Assembly: GCA_004565275.1 (NCBI GenBank)
Contig: SDOX01000016.1
Location: 363,989-427,988, forward strand
From: Nannochloropsis salina CCMP1776
Taxonomy: Eukaryota; Sar; Eustigmatophyceae; Eustigmatales; Monodopsidaceae
Direction of reading: 5' to 3'
DNA: 64,000 nt
The notes beneath the pieces are model-generated. The model had not been told where the DNA came from. It searched no databases and saw only the letters and a program-made list of their open reading frames with translations. Below are positions 22,913 through 36,494 of the stretch, in pieces (positions within the stretch are counted from its first letter, which is position 1; every line of letters starts with the position of its first letter). The position numbers and the translations under genes were made by a program.

Positions 22913-23137
22913 ATTCGGTCGGTACCTTCTCGATGGGTTTAGGAGAGACTGGCGGGTTCGATTCTCTGGCTCGCTTTCCTTCAACAGTCAGCTTTGCACC
23001 CATCCTCTTTCATTCAAGTGATGGTCCCATCTCCCATTTCCGCTCCCTCCTGTTCTCATTCATGATTCTCATCTGACTCTTTCTCACACTGCATATCTTT
23101 TATCCTTACATATACCGGAACTTTAGAACGTGCAACC

Positions 23138-25783
23138 ATGACTATGAGGCTGCGTGAGTTGATTCGGGCCGTCAGGGCATGCAAGACGGCGGCCGAAGAG
23201 CGCGCTGTCATAGCAAAGGAGTCTGCGTTGATCCGAACAGCAATAAAGGAGGAACACGAACAATACCGGCACCGGAACGTGGCCAAGCTCTTGTTTATTC
23301 ACATGTTGGGATATCCCAGCCACTTTGGGCAGATGGAGTGTCTTAAACTGATTGCATCCCCACATTTCTTCGAAAAACGCATCGGGTACTTGGGCCTGTC
23401 ATTGCTCTTAACAGAGCAAGAAGAAGTCTTGACACTCGTGACCAACTCAATCAAAAACGACCTCAACAGTCCCAACCCATTCGTGGTAGGGCTTGCGCTG
23501 TCGGCGGTTGGAAATCTGGCCACTGAGGACATTGCACGCGACCTAGCCATGGACGTGGACAAGCACCTCAAGTCCAACAACAGCTACCTGAGGAAGAAGG
23601 CTGCCTTGGCCACGATCCGCATCTTCCAGAAAGTGCCCGATTTGGTGGAGGACTTCATCGAACGGGTCACCTCCCTCCTGAAGGACCGGAGCCACGGTGT
23701 GCTCATTGCGGCGGTGGAGCTGATGACAGAGGTGATGAAAATGGAGCCTGCTTTTACGTCCGCCTTCAGCCGCCTGGTGCCCTCCGTCCTGCGCCTCCTC
23801 CGGAATCTGTTGACCATGGGGTACGCCCCAGACCACGACATCGCCGGGATCACAGACCCGTTTCTCCAGGTGAAACTGCTCTACATGCTGCAGTGCCTGG
23901 GTCGGGACAACGCGGAGGCCGCCGAGGCCATGAACGACTTGCTCGCCCAGGTCGCCACCAACACGGAGACGGCCAAGAACGCCGGGAACGCCATCCTCTA
24001 CCAGTGCGTGCAGACCATCATGAGCGTCGAGTCCGAGGCGGGCCTGCGCGTCTTGGGCATCAATATCCTTGGCCGTTTCCTCCTGAATCGGGACAACAAC
24101 ATCCGGTATGTGGCGCTCAATACCCTGAGCAAGGTGGTCGGCAGGGACGCGGCCTCCGTGCAGCGGCACCGCAACACCATCGTGGAGTGCCTGAAAGACC
24201 CAGACGTGTCCATCCGCCAGCGGGCCCTTGAATTGATCTGTCAGCTTGTCAACCTGCAAAACGTCCAAGAGCTCACGCGGGAGATGCTTAACTACCTTGT
24301 GGTGGCTTTGCCCGAGCACAAGGCGAGCCTCTGCAGCAAGATCATGCACGTAGTGGAGACCTACGCGCCCTCGCCCCTCTGGCGCCTCGACACCTTGATC
24401 ACCATGCTGGCCATCGCGGGGGACGCCTGTGACCCGAGCATCCCGCACGCCCTCGTCTACTACCTGTCCACGGCCGAAGACCTGCAGCGTTACGCGGTCC
24501 ACAAGCTCTTTTTGCTCCTGACAGATGATGCCTCTCAGCTTGGTCTGGTGCTGGCGGCGGTGTGGGCAATTGGGGAGTTCGGAGACTTGCTCCTGCAGGC
24601 TCAGCCCGCCCTGGACGAGGATACGTCGGCCATGGAGCCCCAGACCCGGGCGGCGGTCTTGGACGCGCTGGAGGAGGTGGTCACGAACCACGGAGCCACG
24701 CAGGTCACCCGAGGCTACGTGTTGGTGGCCCTGTTGAAGCTCTCGGATCGGTTCGCGGCGGCCTCGCCCTCCGTTTCGGATGCGGAGACGCGGCGCCTGG
24801 CCGGTCTCCTTTCCAGGTACGACACGTCCTTGCAGCTCGAATTGCAGCAACGATCCTGCGAGTTCCGCCAAGTGTTGGCCCCAGGGGTGGAGGGTGTGCG
24901 GCCGGAGATTGTGGGGAGGATCCCGCCTTTAGACGAAGCCATGCTCACGGCGAGGCGGGGAAGGTTTCCCGGGAGAGAGGACGGGGGGGGGAAGCGGGGG
25001 ATGTCAATGGAGGGGTCTCTGTTCGGGGAGGAAGGGACAGGGAAGAAAGGAGGAAAGGAAGGACAAGCGGCCGCGGCGTCCGGAGGTGCGACAGATTTGC
25101 TGGACCTGGAGGAGATCTTCGGGGGGGCGCCGGGTCCGGGGAGCGGGGGAAACGGGAGGACGGGTGCGGTGACGGGAGGAGCCAGCCTGAAGGGGGGGGA
25201 AAGCGCGGATCTACTGTCGGACATCTTCGCGTCGAATGTGCCCGTGGCAATGCCGGCGTCGGCACCGGTGGCGCTCAGCACTCCTTTCGATCAGGTCGTG
25301 GTGGGGGAGGAGGGGCACTTGCCGCACGCCCCGCCCCTTTCCTTCTCGTCCTCATCCTCCCTCCCTCCGCCCACCCCGTCCGCGCCCCTGCCCCCGGCCC
25401 TCCCGCAGCAAACCGCCGCCAGCATCACGGCTTTCGACCAGGACGGATTGCGCATTACCATGGAACTGTCCAAGCCCTGCCCTGCGGACGATCCCTCTGC
25501 GTCTCTCCTTCTCTGCCGCTTCGACAACCGCACGGACGTCATCCTGACAAACCTCTCCTTCCAGTGCGCCGTGCCTAGATACGTAAAGTTGGAGCTGAGT
25601 CCGGCCTCTGGAAGCACCTTGCTGCCCAACACGGCGGGGAGCGTGACGCAAGCGGTCAGGGTCGCCAACAGCCTACTGGGTCAGAAGCCCCTCCAGCTCA
25701 AAATCAAAGTGCAGTACACGGACGGCCGGGGCCAGCCCATCACCAAGATGGGTACCGTGGCGAATTTCCCGGCTGGGTATTGA
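23138..25783 (+). CDS. AP-1 complex subunit gamma (gamma-adaptin)
   Basis: Intronless, 881 residues. The N-terminus matches gamma-adaptins closely (MRLRELIRAVRACKTAAEER, EYRHRNVAKLLFIHMLGYP, HFGQMECLKLIASP, RIGYLGLSLLL), followed by the long Armadillo/HEAT trunk to about residue 590. The Gly-rich hinge carries TDLLDLEEIFGG, in which LLDLE fits the clathrin box. The C-terminal ear (about 765-881) is a GAE domain beginning near ITAFDQDGLRITMELSK and ending KMGTVANFPAGY. AP-1 sorts cargo between the trans-Golgi and endosomes on clathrin vesicles. In this window it is accompanied by a beta-adaptin (59868-62830), which would be its partner large chain. It is slightly longer than the mammalian protein because of the hinge. 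Confidence 0.95.
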   Translation: MTMRLRELIRAVRACKTAAEERAVIAKESALIRTAIKEEHEQYRHRNVAKLLFIHMLGYPSHFGQMECLKLIASPHFFEKRIGYLGLSLLLTEQEEVLTLVTNSIKNDLNSPNPFVVGLALSAVGNLATEDIARDLAMDVDKHLKSNNSYLRKKAALATIRIFQKVPDLVEDFIERVTSLLKDRSHGVLIAAVELMTEVMKMEPAFTSAFSRLVPSVLRLLRNLLTMGYAPDHDIAGITDPFLQVKLLYMLQCLGRDNAEAAEAMNDLLAQVATNTETAKNAGNAILYQCVQTIMSVESEAGLRVLGINILGRFLLNRDNNIRYVALNTLSKVVGRDAASVQRHRNTIVECLKDPDVSIRQRALELICQLVNLQNVQELTREMLNYLVVALPEHKASLCSKIMHVVETYAPSPLWRLDTLITMLAIAGDACDPSIPHALVYYLSTAEDLQRYAVHKLFLLLTDDASQLGLVLAAVWAIGEFGDLLLQAQPALDEDTSAMEPQTRAAVLDALEEVVTNHGATQVTRGYVLVALLKLSDRFAAASPSVSDAETRRLAGLLSRYDTSLQLELQQRSCEFRQVLAPGVEGVRPEIVGRIPPLDEAMLTARRGRFPGREDGGGKRGMSMEGSLFGEEGTGKKGGKEGQAAAASGGATDLLDLEEIFGGAPGPGSGGNGRTGAVTGGASLKGGESADLLSDIFASNVPVAMPASAPVALSTPFDQVVVGEEGHLPHAPPLSFSSSSSLPPPTPSAPLPPALPQQTAASITAFDQDGLRITMELSKPCPADDPSASLLLCRFDNRTDVILTNLSFQCAVPRYVKLELSPASGSTLLPNTAGSVTQAVRVANSLLGQKPLQLKIKVQYTDGRGQPITKMGTVANFPAGY

Positions 25784-26689
25784 GATGGCGTGATATGTTG
25801 GGAAGGAGTAGGTGTATAACTCCCGTCACCGCCGATGGTAGTATCTTGGAATTGTGGCTCTGGCGGGGAAGGTGAGCACAGTGGTGTGAAGAACAGTGCT
25901 TTGTATTTGTTATAGTCTGTGGTCGAGCCAATTCTTTCGCAATCGCTGTGCCTATCTGACCTGGCCACGCTTTATTTCTTTGACTCGCCTGCCTCGACCA
26001 CCAAAGATCGCCTTGTGTTTATGGCAACATGGAATGCACATGCGATACGTCCGCGTGAAAATGGACGCGCTCAGAACATCTCTTTGACCAGGCGTGTGCC
26101 GGAGTTATTCGTACTTTAAAACGCCTGCACTCCATAAACCACCGTCAGGTCCTTTCGAGACCACGGCAACGCATGAACCTTCTTAAATCCCATTTGACCT
26201 TCTATTTACTGTCTTTCACCTTGTTACTTGTGCCGATTGTGCGATAATTTCCACGATGCACATGGAGCACGCAGGACGCATACCGTCGTCACAAGAAGTA
26301 ATCTTGTCGCCTTACTGACACACACGTCGGTTTTTCGTCCTATTTTGCCACCCTTTCTGACGATGATGTCGTGGAAATTCGCCGGGACGTATTCCTGAAG
26401 GTCTCGCCGGATTTTTTTCCTTTTGTGATATTTCTTCCCTGATGGGCGAGCATGCTGGTGGTCGCAATACAAGTCTACCGGCTTGTCACTGGGCTGGACA
26501 AGATATTTATGCGCTTGTCCACCTTCTGGGATAAGCATTTTCTGCTGTCAAAACGCTTAAGGACATTGTCTTGGCTGCGTTCGACGGTCTGTCTCGTGTG
26601 CTTTCTTCTTGGCGGCCCTATCATCCGAGGAGTCCCTCGCCTCGCTCACTGCCTCATTTCCGAATCACATCGCAGAGTCTTAAGGGATC
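25784..26689. other. intergenic gap between gamma-adaptin and G6PDH
   Basis: Contains the 3' end of gamma-adaptin and the G6PDH promoter. A minus-strand frame from an ATG at 26538 to 26224 (104 residues, Lys/Arg-rich, GKKYHKRKKIRRD) has an internal GTAAGG donor. It is the only candidate for a gene here, divergent from G6PDH, but it matches nothing I know, and I do not annotate it separately. Confidence 0.4.
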
Positions 26690-28483
26690 ATGACAAGCCG
26701 CACCAATAGGAGCGACGAAGGAAGGACAAACTTGGCTACAAGGGGACCAGACCATCTTCCATCGTCGCCGTCATCTGGCAGTCAGTCACGGGAAGAGGAG
26801 CCACAAGGCCGTACGCCGCGCTCCCTCATGCGCTCGCCCACTTCGAATGCCGAGACTCTGGACTCTTTAGAGTACATGCTCGACAATTTGATCATTGTCG
26901 TAATCGGTGCATCGGGAGATTTGGCGAAAAAAAAAACATACCCCTCCCTTTTTGATCTTTACAGCCATGGCTACCTCCCCGAGCACGTGGTCATCATGGG
27001 ATACGCCCGCTCCCACAAGACGAAGGACGAATTACGAGACCAGCTCATGCCGTTCCTCTCTGATCATGGTGAAGCCAGCAAGATCGAGGAATTTTTGTCC
27101 AAGTGCATGTACAAGTCGGGGGGATACGATGACAGGGACGCCTTCGCGTCGCTGCATGCCGACTTATTGGACTACGAGGCCGAGCAAGAGGCGTCCACCA
27201 CCTCGAACCGTTTGTTTTATTTCGCCGTCCCGCCAAACGTCTTCCTGGATGCAGCTCGGTCCATCCACGAGACTGCTGTGTCGCCCTCGGGGTGGACACG
27301 CATCGTGGTGGAGAAACCTTTCGGCCACGACTACGACAGCTGCAAGGAACTCTCCTTAGGCTTGGCCGAGCTTTTCACGGAGGACCAGCTCTACCGGATC
27401 GACCATTACCTGGGGAAGGAGATGGTGCAAAACCTGATCTGCCTCCGGTTTGCAAACGAATTCTTAGAGCCGCTGTGGAACAGGAACCACGTGCAATGCG
27501 TGCTCATCACCTTTAAAGAGGACTTCGGCACCCAGGGTCGAGGCGGCTACTTCGACAAGTCCGGGATCATCCGCGACATACTCCAGAACCATTTGACCCA
27601 GGTGCTATCCCTGGTGGCGATGGAGCCCCCGGTCCGGGTCTCGGGCCCCGGGCATAGCCACTACGTACGCGACGCCAAGGTCCAGCTCTTGGAGTGCGTG
27701 CCCCCCGTCACGGTGGAGGACGTGGTGCTGGGCCAGTACGTAGGCGACGGGGAGCGCGAAGGCTACTTGGATGACCCGGGCGTGCCGGCGGACAGCCAGA
27801 CCCCCACGTTTTGCAGCGCGGTGGTGAAGATCCAGAACCGGCGTTGGGACGGCGTGCCCTTCATTCTGAAGGCAGGCAAGGCTCTGGACGATCGTAAGGC
27901 GGAGATTCGAGTCCAGTTCAAACCTCCGCCCGCGGGGTCGTACTTATTTGACGGGCCGGTGAGTGCTCTGCGAGACTGGTAACGTGTCGCAGGAGGGCGG
28001 GCGAGCGGCTTCCCGGGCCTTTTCCATGACCGGGGCTCATCTGTCCCGTGTCCCCTCGATTCCCTTACCATTCCCGCACAGGCCATACCACCCAATGAAT
28101 TGGTCATTCGATTACAGCCCAAGGAAGCCATCTACCTAAAAACAAATGTCAAAGCCCCGGGCCTCCGCAGCGCCCCTCTGCAATCCGAGCTTGACCTGAG
28201 TTACCACCTCCGATACCCCGATACCTACAACCCTGACGCCTATACTCGCCTCTTGCTCGACATTCTCCGTGGGCAGCAGTCCACCTTCGTACGGGACGAT
28301 GAGCTGATGGCGTCGTGGAAAATCTGGACGCCTCTGTTGCATGCGATCGACGAAGGCCAGGCCGCCCCTATCCCGTACCGGTTCGGGTCGCGGGGCCCGG
28401 CGGAGGCTGATGAGCTCGCCAAGAGCGTGGGCTTTGTGTACTCGGGCAGGTACAAATGGAAAAATCCGGCGGCGAAAATATGA
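26690..28483 (+). CDS. glucose-6-phosphate 1-dehydrogenase
   Basis: Exons 26690-27958 and 28082-28483 join in phase 0 (CCG|GTGAGT, CACAG|GCC), giving 556 residues. The NADP loop is [19 protein letters not shown]; the conserved active-site peptide is [25 protein letters not shown] and [17 protein letters not shown] are family signatures. The second exon begins [18 protein letters not shown], as expected for the structural NADP region. It oxidises glucose-6-phosphate to 6-phosphogluconolactone and supplies NADPH through the oxidative pentose-phosphate pathway. The first 60 residues are Ser/Arg/Pro-rich without a hydrophobic signal, so a cytosolic isoform is more likely than a plastid one. A run of eight or nine A encodes the lysines after DLA and is read in frame. 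Confidence 0.94.
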
Positions 28484-30415
28484 AGAGGAAGGAGAGGAGT
28501 ACGCGCGTAGACCTGTCACGTGTTCGATAAGTGGCGTAATCGCACATTGGACTCGGGACATTTTTCGCCCCGCGCATGTCGTAGAAGATGCATGCCAAAG
28601 AGACGATTTCCTATGTGTAAATCAGGCCTTCGCGAGGAGATTTTTGCTGAATAATTGGCGTTGGCTCGACGGGCATTTCACTCATGTCAAAGCACCAACG
28701 ACCATGCAGAACTAGCCATGGGAAATAGCGTGGGGCGCTCAGTACTGAGGATACCGGGAATTCGCAGGAATTTGTGAAGGCACATAGGGGTGCATCGCAC
28801 ACATTTCTTAGCGTATGAGGCCTAATCCTCATCTTGCTGTACAAAGAAAAGTGTGGCTGCGACGTGCAGTGATCATTCAAAGAAAATGAGAGAGATACGC
28901 ATGAGCTTAGCATCTTCCACTTTTTGAAAGATAACATTTCTTTGGTAAGGTAGGAATACCTCCGACGCCGATACTCCTCATTTTTTGTCATTTCTTCTTT
29001 CGTTGCTCGAAGGACATTGCCCCTCGGCGCCTTTCACCAACTGCCATCCGCCTTGTTGGGGAAACTTAGCAGTCATTTTGGCTTGAGTGAGCTGCATACC
29101 TCCAACTCAACGTCACGTTCCTTCTTTGCCCCCTTGTAACATTGGAATGAAAGTCACTAGTGCAGGCGGACAATGCTGTAGGTAGGGACACTCATCACCT
29201 AGTCGTCTCAGTTAACCCGTATCGCGCAAAAATTGACCCAGTGCCTTCACTTTTTTCTCTACTGTGTGTTTAACCACGCTAGTGTACAAACGCCCGGGCA
29301 TCAACGCCCATTCCATGTGGACGTCGAAAGAACGGCCCGACGGTTGACCTGTTTCTTGTTGCATACCTCCTTTCTTCTCCTGTCTGTCAACACTCCTTCT
29401 TAAATCGAGCCACCGCCCCAGCCGTCTATTTCATCTCAAGAGATGAAAAATGGCTGCGTGGATAGTGACGTTCCCGGAGACTTACAACGCCTTGGCAATG
29501 GGGTCATTTTCAAAAGTCTCACACACTTGAATTTTCGAGAAGTCCTGCAACCACACACAAAACACATAAGGCGTGGCCAGGAATATTTTCATGGCGTACG
29601 CTCGCAGCCGCGTGCGTACGATCATACAGAGACACAAATAGACACACACAACAGCTGCGCGATACACATATCTAACTGGACATCAATCTGTTACAGCAGG
29701 GGCGCTGTCTATGGGGCTACTATCATATATAAGGACCCTAAATGAACTGATGCAAAAAGACTTGTTTCCCGGCGCACCTACACGTGGCACACTCCATTCT
29801 CAACTGCCTCCACGGAATCCATTTTCCTCAGGCTTTCCCGGCCAACATTATCCGTCCCCAAGGGGGCACGCCAGTCAAAATAGGGGCCTTTCTAGAATGT
29901 TCAAGTCCTGCCACCCCGGACAAACATTTCGTGGAGGCTCTTATTCTCCCCTAACATGAAGCTGGTCGGATGGGCACTATTCTTTCCCGGGCGCTAATAT
30001 TTTCCCTCGCCTCATATACGATCCAAAAAAATGCTTCTGGTGCTCTCCACTAGGCGTGGTGTGCCAGGGCGCCATCTCTCATCCGGTAGACACCCTTTTC
30101 TCACCAACCCGTCTTCCGCTTTCTCATCGATTTCATACGTCCTCCATTTTCGCTCATCGTCTTCCAATTTCCCCTTCTGTCTGCCCTTCGAGCCAGTATT
30201 CATGCCAACAGCAGCCATGGTAGCTGACTCCTAGCGTTCTTCTTATTACTACTTCTTTCCTCCTTTCCTCCTTTCCCTCTTAACCCTTTCATACCTCTTC
30301 TATAATCTCTTCCCAAACCCGGACATCAAGCACACGCACAACCCATTGTTGCTTCTCATTCTACTGGCCTCCTTCTCTTCATGGATCTACTCCGCGGTGG
30401 TAGCCTCACGCTTTC
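28484..30415. other. long intergenic gap, convergent
   Basis: Nearly 2 kb between the stops of G6PDH (plus) and the DEAD-box helicase (minus). Base composition is lower in GC than the flanking genes. Short frames on both strands have no family signature or splice context I can support. I see no tRNA, no repeat longer than short A- or CA-rich runs, and no transposon-like open frame. It is one of the two longest empty stretches in the window. Confidence 0.45.
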
Positions 30416-33078
<2,663 letters not shown>

Positions 33079-33980
33079 CCCCCCCGCTTTCACTTCCGTC
33101 AGTGAAGTCGGAGGTGTCTCGTCGTTCTCGGCTCCCGATTCTCCTCTCAGAGCCGGGGGAACATATTTTCCGCCTAGGGAAGAGAAATATGGCGCTCCTT
33201 ATACTACTTGAAATGACGTTGCACGCTAACACCACATTCCTCCTTTATTCTCTACCCCCAGGCATTCATTTATATTTCTCCCTACCGGGTTCACCAGGCG
33301 TGTGTGCAAACATAACTCTGCTGCTACGGGCTACAACCGGACACAAAAAACAAAACCAAATTCTACTGTAAAATTCATGGACACACCTCAAAACCTTAAT
33401 GAACATCGCAAGGGAGCTTTCGGCCTCACGCAACACGAATGACAATGGCATGGGGGGGTGGGAAATATGAGGGGCTGGGTAAAAAAAACTACAGGACTCA
33501 CCATGTTGCATGAGCAAGAGTCGCACTAAATCTTGAGATTGTTTGTTCTGTGATGAGGTATGGATGGCGAGGATCTCGTCAGCACCGTGATGCCGCCGTT
33601 GCAAGTCACCCATTCTCCCAGCCTATGCGTCGCTCGTCAGCACACGCACAACAGGCGACGGGGATCGAGAGGAGGGAAGCGCCGGAGGATGAATGGATAC
33701 GAGGGGCGCGGACAAACGATGCGGCGGTTCAACACAGCAGACATACCCCTGCGTGCTGCATAAACAGTGTCCGTGGTACATCTATGCACGCAATCGCCCG
33801 CCAAGCGTGCACGGATTACATGGCGCATACTAAGGGTCGTGACCAGACAGCGTGCGGCTATCATCGTCCACCTCCCTCCTACCCCCATTGTGTGATGTTT
33901 TAGGCACCCGTCATCATCAGGGCTGTCCTCCTAGTAGGAATCCATCATCATCATAGGGCCGTCACCCCCACTAACATTGT
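33079..33980. other. intergenic, helicase upstream region
   Basis: About 900 bases upstream of the helicase start. Short frames on both strands show no family features. The last 80 bases carry CATCATCATC-type short repeats just before a TATA box at 33985. Confidence 0.4.
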
Positions 33981-33984
33981 CATT

Positions 33985-34237
33985 TATAAATAGCGGCCAA
34001 CGTTTCGGTAATCATAGGAATGCGCCCGCCTCAGGGGTGGGCCTGTCGGAGGCCTGCGGCGTGCGACCTGCACCGCGCGCAAGCGCCGGCACCAAACCGG
34101 GGGGGGTTGGAAGGTGGTTCTCCGGGTATTGTTCCCCTTTTCGAACCCCGCGGGCCGGGCCGTAACCCCTCCTCGCGGGGTTTGGGACGGGGCCCCAGGC
34201 GAAAATGCATTTATCGTATCAAAAAAACATTTTCGAA
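33985..34237 (+). other. TATA-led GC-rich hairpin locus; candidate non-coding RNA
   Basis: A consensus TATAAATA (33985-33992) precedes about 190 bases that are far richer in G and C than their surroundings. Inside are two inverted repeats: AACCCCGCG (34144-34152) with CGCGGGGTT (34174-34182), extendable with G-U pairs, and CGAAAATG (34200-34207) with CATTTTCG (34228-34235). A frame from an ATG at 34020 to 34256 (78 residues) is open but of random composition (Arg, Pro and Gly forced by GC content). The abrupt composition borders, promoter-like box and stem-loops suggest a structured transcript. It is not a tRNA, 5S, U6 or obvious SRP RNA by eye. Confidence 0.35.
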
Positions 34238-34740
34238 TCAGCTATCTGGACAGTAAATAATTTCATAGGCAATCAAAATAAGTAAACTTGCTCGCCCCGT
34301 CGTTGTTCGCCTGGATTGCTTTCGAACAACCTCTCTGCTTTCCCCTTGCTGCCCTTCGGTCTTTTACATGTACTTCACCATGAATCTTTTTCTTCATTAT
34401 ATTTTTCTACTCTTTCTTCACCGCGTGCACTTCCTGCACCCCTCTCTTGATGTTAATATTGTGAACTACTCTACTATTTCTCTTAATCTCAGTCGTCTCA
34501 CTTTTCCTTCACAACCACCAAATCCTCCGTTCGATGCGCATGAAAGGACTGATGGCGGTCATTTAAGGGCAAACCGCTGTCAGGAAAGAAGCGCTCGGTG
34601 TCGGCGGAGGAGGGAGGCAGGGACAGGATTACGTGGGCGAGGAAGCTCAGGACCGGCATGCTCTCTCTAATTTCTATCAACCCCCAAAACGAGACGAGAG
34701 GGCACTTCTCCTCCTGCACCGGCATCCCCTGTGCGTCGAT
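34238..34740. other. AT-rich intergenic stretch
   Basis: About 500 bases of low GC between the hairpin locus and the end of the small spliced candidate. I see no supported gene. Confidence 0.4.
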
Positions 34741-35253
34741 TTACTGCTGCTTCCAGAGATGGCCATACGCGACCAAATCCTCCTTGAAGGTCTGCACCGC
34801 CACTTCTTCGGTGATGAACTTCTTGGGTACCGCAAAGTTATTGATGATCACCCCTTGAACGCATTTCAAACCAACTCTGCAAATCCTGTCACTCGAGGTC
34901 TCTTCTTCTCTGTTCCGACTTTGTTATCGAAGCCCTCTCCTTGCTGTCGCTCCCTCTTCCATATGTCCGCTTGGAAATACTTGACAGGCTATTTGCCTCT
35001 TTGGATCTCAGCAGCTTATACCTTGTTTTTACGGGACTTCAATGATTGTTTTCACGCTCACTCAGATTGTATCACCTTGCTTCATCGATAGGCGGCCCGG
35101 CGGGAACCAGTACTCGCTAAGCAGACAAGACTCCGCTACTTCGCATCCCCCGTATTTTATCGAGGCTGAAAAACATGTCGAAATACATTGTACTATCAAG
35201 GATACGGAAACAGGAGGTCTGGATGCACCGAAGGTAGTAGTCCTCTTAGCCAT
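34741..35253 (-). CDS. possible small three-exon gene (about 75 residues), function unknown
   Basis: Exons 35253-35229, 35165-35076 and 34853-34741 are joined by GT-AG introns in phase 1 each time. The start is MAKRTTTF, with alternative in-frame ATGs at 35256 and 35274. The last exon is the most coding-like part: VIINNFAVPKKFITEEVAVQ, then a segment ending YGHLWKQQ and TAA. The first intron ends in a good pyrimidine tract (TTTTTCAG). Against it, the start lies only 20-40 bases past the stop of the dynein light chain gene on the same strand, leaving little room for a promoter. The segment could instead be an alternative 3' end of that gene or a chance frame. No family recognised. Confidence 0.28.
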
Positions 35254-35293
35254 CATTTTGTGTTCAATTTTCATTGGCTTTTTAAAAAAGCGA

Positions 35294-35920
35294 TTACTCC
35301 GCAGCGAGCCCGCTACCTGTATTACCAGTCGAGGGGCTCACAACCCCTGCTCCAGCAGTAGCATTACAACCCAATGCTTTTTCTTTCTCCAACGGAGTGA
35401 CAAGGTCTCCGTCCAGCTTCTTTAAAGCTGGGAGACGCCGTAACATTTCGAGTCGTGCTTCTTCTTTTGAAAGGCCATCGTAAACGGGGTTCCCCAACAT
35501 GAGAACATCTCTAAGATTTGGCAAGGCGGCCAATTTGTCAATTTCATTCCATGCTTTGATTTGATTGTTGGAGATGAAAAGCGTGGTGAGTTTAGTCAAC
35601 GAGGCAAGCCCATCTAGAGAGCTTATTAGATTATAGGACAACCATAGCTCCTCCAGGGTCTCTTGGATATCTTCAAGTTTTTCGATTTTCTTCAGTTGGT
35701 TTCGTCCAAGCGATAAAACACGCAGGTGTTTCATCCCCGAAAGTGATATCATACGGTCGATTTGGTTTGTCGAAAGGGATAAACACTCGCACTTGCTAAG
35801 TGTGTTCAATGAGGAGTCTAGTTTAGTAATCCCCTGGCAGCACATTTTCACTTGTAAGGCTTCGATAGCCTTTTGACCATTCTTGGTCTCCCAAGCTTTA
35901 AGTGCATTAGCAGTGCTCAT
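35294..35920 (-). CDS. axonemal dynein light chain 1 (leucine-rich repeat)
   Basis: Intronless frame of 208 residues from a true ATG at 35920. It aligns through its length with DNAL1/LC1 of flagellates: KCECLSLSTNQIDRM, HLRVLSLGRNQLKKIEKL, TLEELWLSYNLISSLDGL, TLFISNNQIKAWNEI and DVLMLGNPVYDGL are successive leucine-rich repeats, and LPALKKLDGD is the usual cap. LC1 binds the motor domain of the outer-arm gamma heavy chain and tubulin in cilia and flagella. The C-terminal Ala/Gly/Ser tail is extra. Finding it here implies either a flagellate stage or reuse of the protein elsewhere. Confidence 0.85.
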   Translation of the reverse strand: MSTANALKAWETKNGQKAIEALQVKMCCQGITKLDSSLNTLSKCECLSLSTNQIDRMISLSGMKHLRVLSLGRNQLKKIEKLEDIQETLEELWLSYNLISSLDGLASLTKLTTLFISNNQIKAWNEIDKLAALPNLRDVLMLGNPVYDGLSKEEARLEMLRRLPALKKLDGDLVTPLEKEKALGCNATAGAGVVSPSTGNTGSGLAAE

Positions 35921-36494
35921 CTACATGGTACATTTAAAAGAAAAAAAGGGTGTGTGTGTGACGAAAAACTGGCCCATTTTTCACACCTTTTCGTTTTTCC
36001 GGGATAGCCCAAAAAAACGTACCATTACCCGGGCTGTTTCGACAGTATATCTCTATAGTTAAAACACTGATTCTGTAACAAAACATTTGGTGCGATGTAT
36101 GAGTCTTGAAGCAGTATAAATTTATCTCTGCACCGAGATCTGCGAAACGTCGACGCGGCGTGAAAAGAGGGAACGCACGGCGGGTGGTACATCGTTTGTC
36201 GCCCTTTTAAAACTTTCTCGTCAGAGCACTTGAGACAGGGAAACAGGAATCTTAAAGAGGAAGCCTGTTTTCATTCGAAGTTTTGGTTGTGTTTCTTTCT
36301 GTTGCAAGTCTGCATCTGTGAAAACTTCACTCTAGGGTAATCTTCTCGGAATAAAATCACAGATCTAAACCTCCCGCCCCTCGCTCCATCTTCGTTTCCG
36401 AGGTCTCCTTCCTTTCCCCCACCAATTCAAAAACCCACCCAGCCCTGCGACTTTTTTTCATCGCACATCAATTCCTCCGGCCCCTTCCCTTCCA
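35921..36494. other. intergenic gap upstream of dynein light chain 1
   Basis: AT-rich, with a short TG run near 35950 and long A runs. It holds the promoter of the light chain gene and the 3' UTR of the complex III core gene (both minus). No gene seen. Confidence 0.45.

Noticed and set aside
22947-22975. GGGTTCGATTC, resembling a tRNA T-loop
   Set aside because: Flanking bases do not pair into a T stem, and no anticodon or acceptor arm is present upstream.
23543-24871. 442-codon minus-strand open frame
   Set aside because: Antisense shadow of gamma-adaptin; composition mirrors the GC-rich sense codons and has no domain.
24562-25578. 338-codon plus frame overlapping gamma-adaptin
   Set aside because: Out-of-frame reading of the gamma-adaptin hinge and ear; Gly/Arg-rich from GC bias.
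26224-26538. 104-codon basic minus-strand frame upstream of G6PDH
   Set aside because: It has a true ATG and an internal donor but no family match or second exon that I can support.
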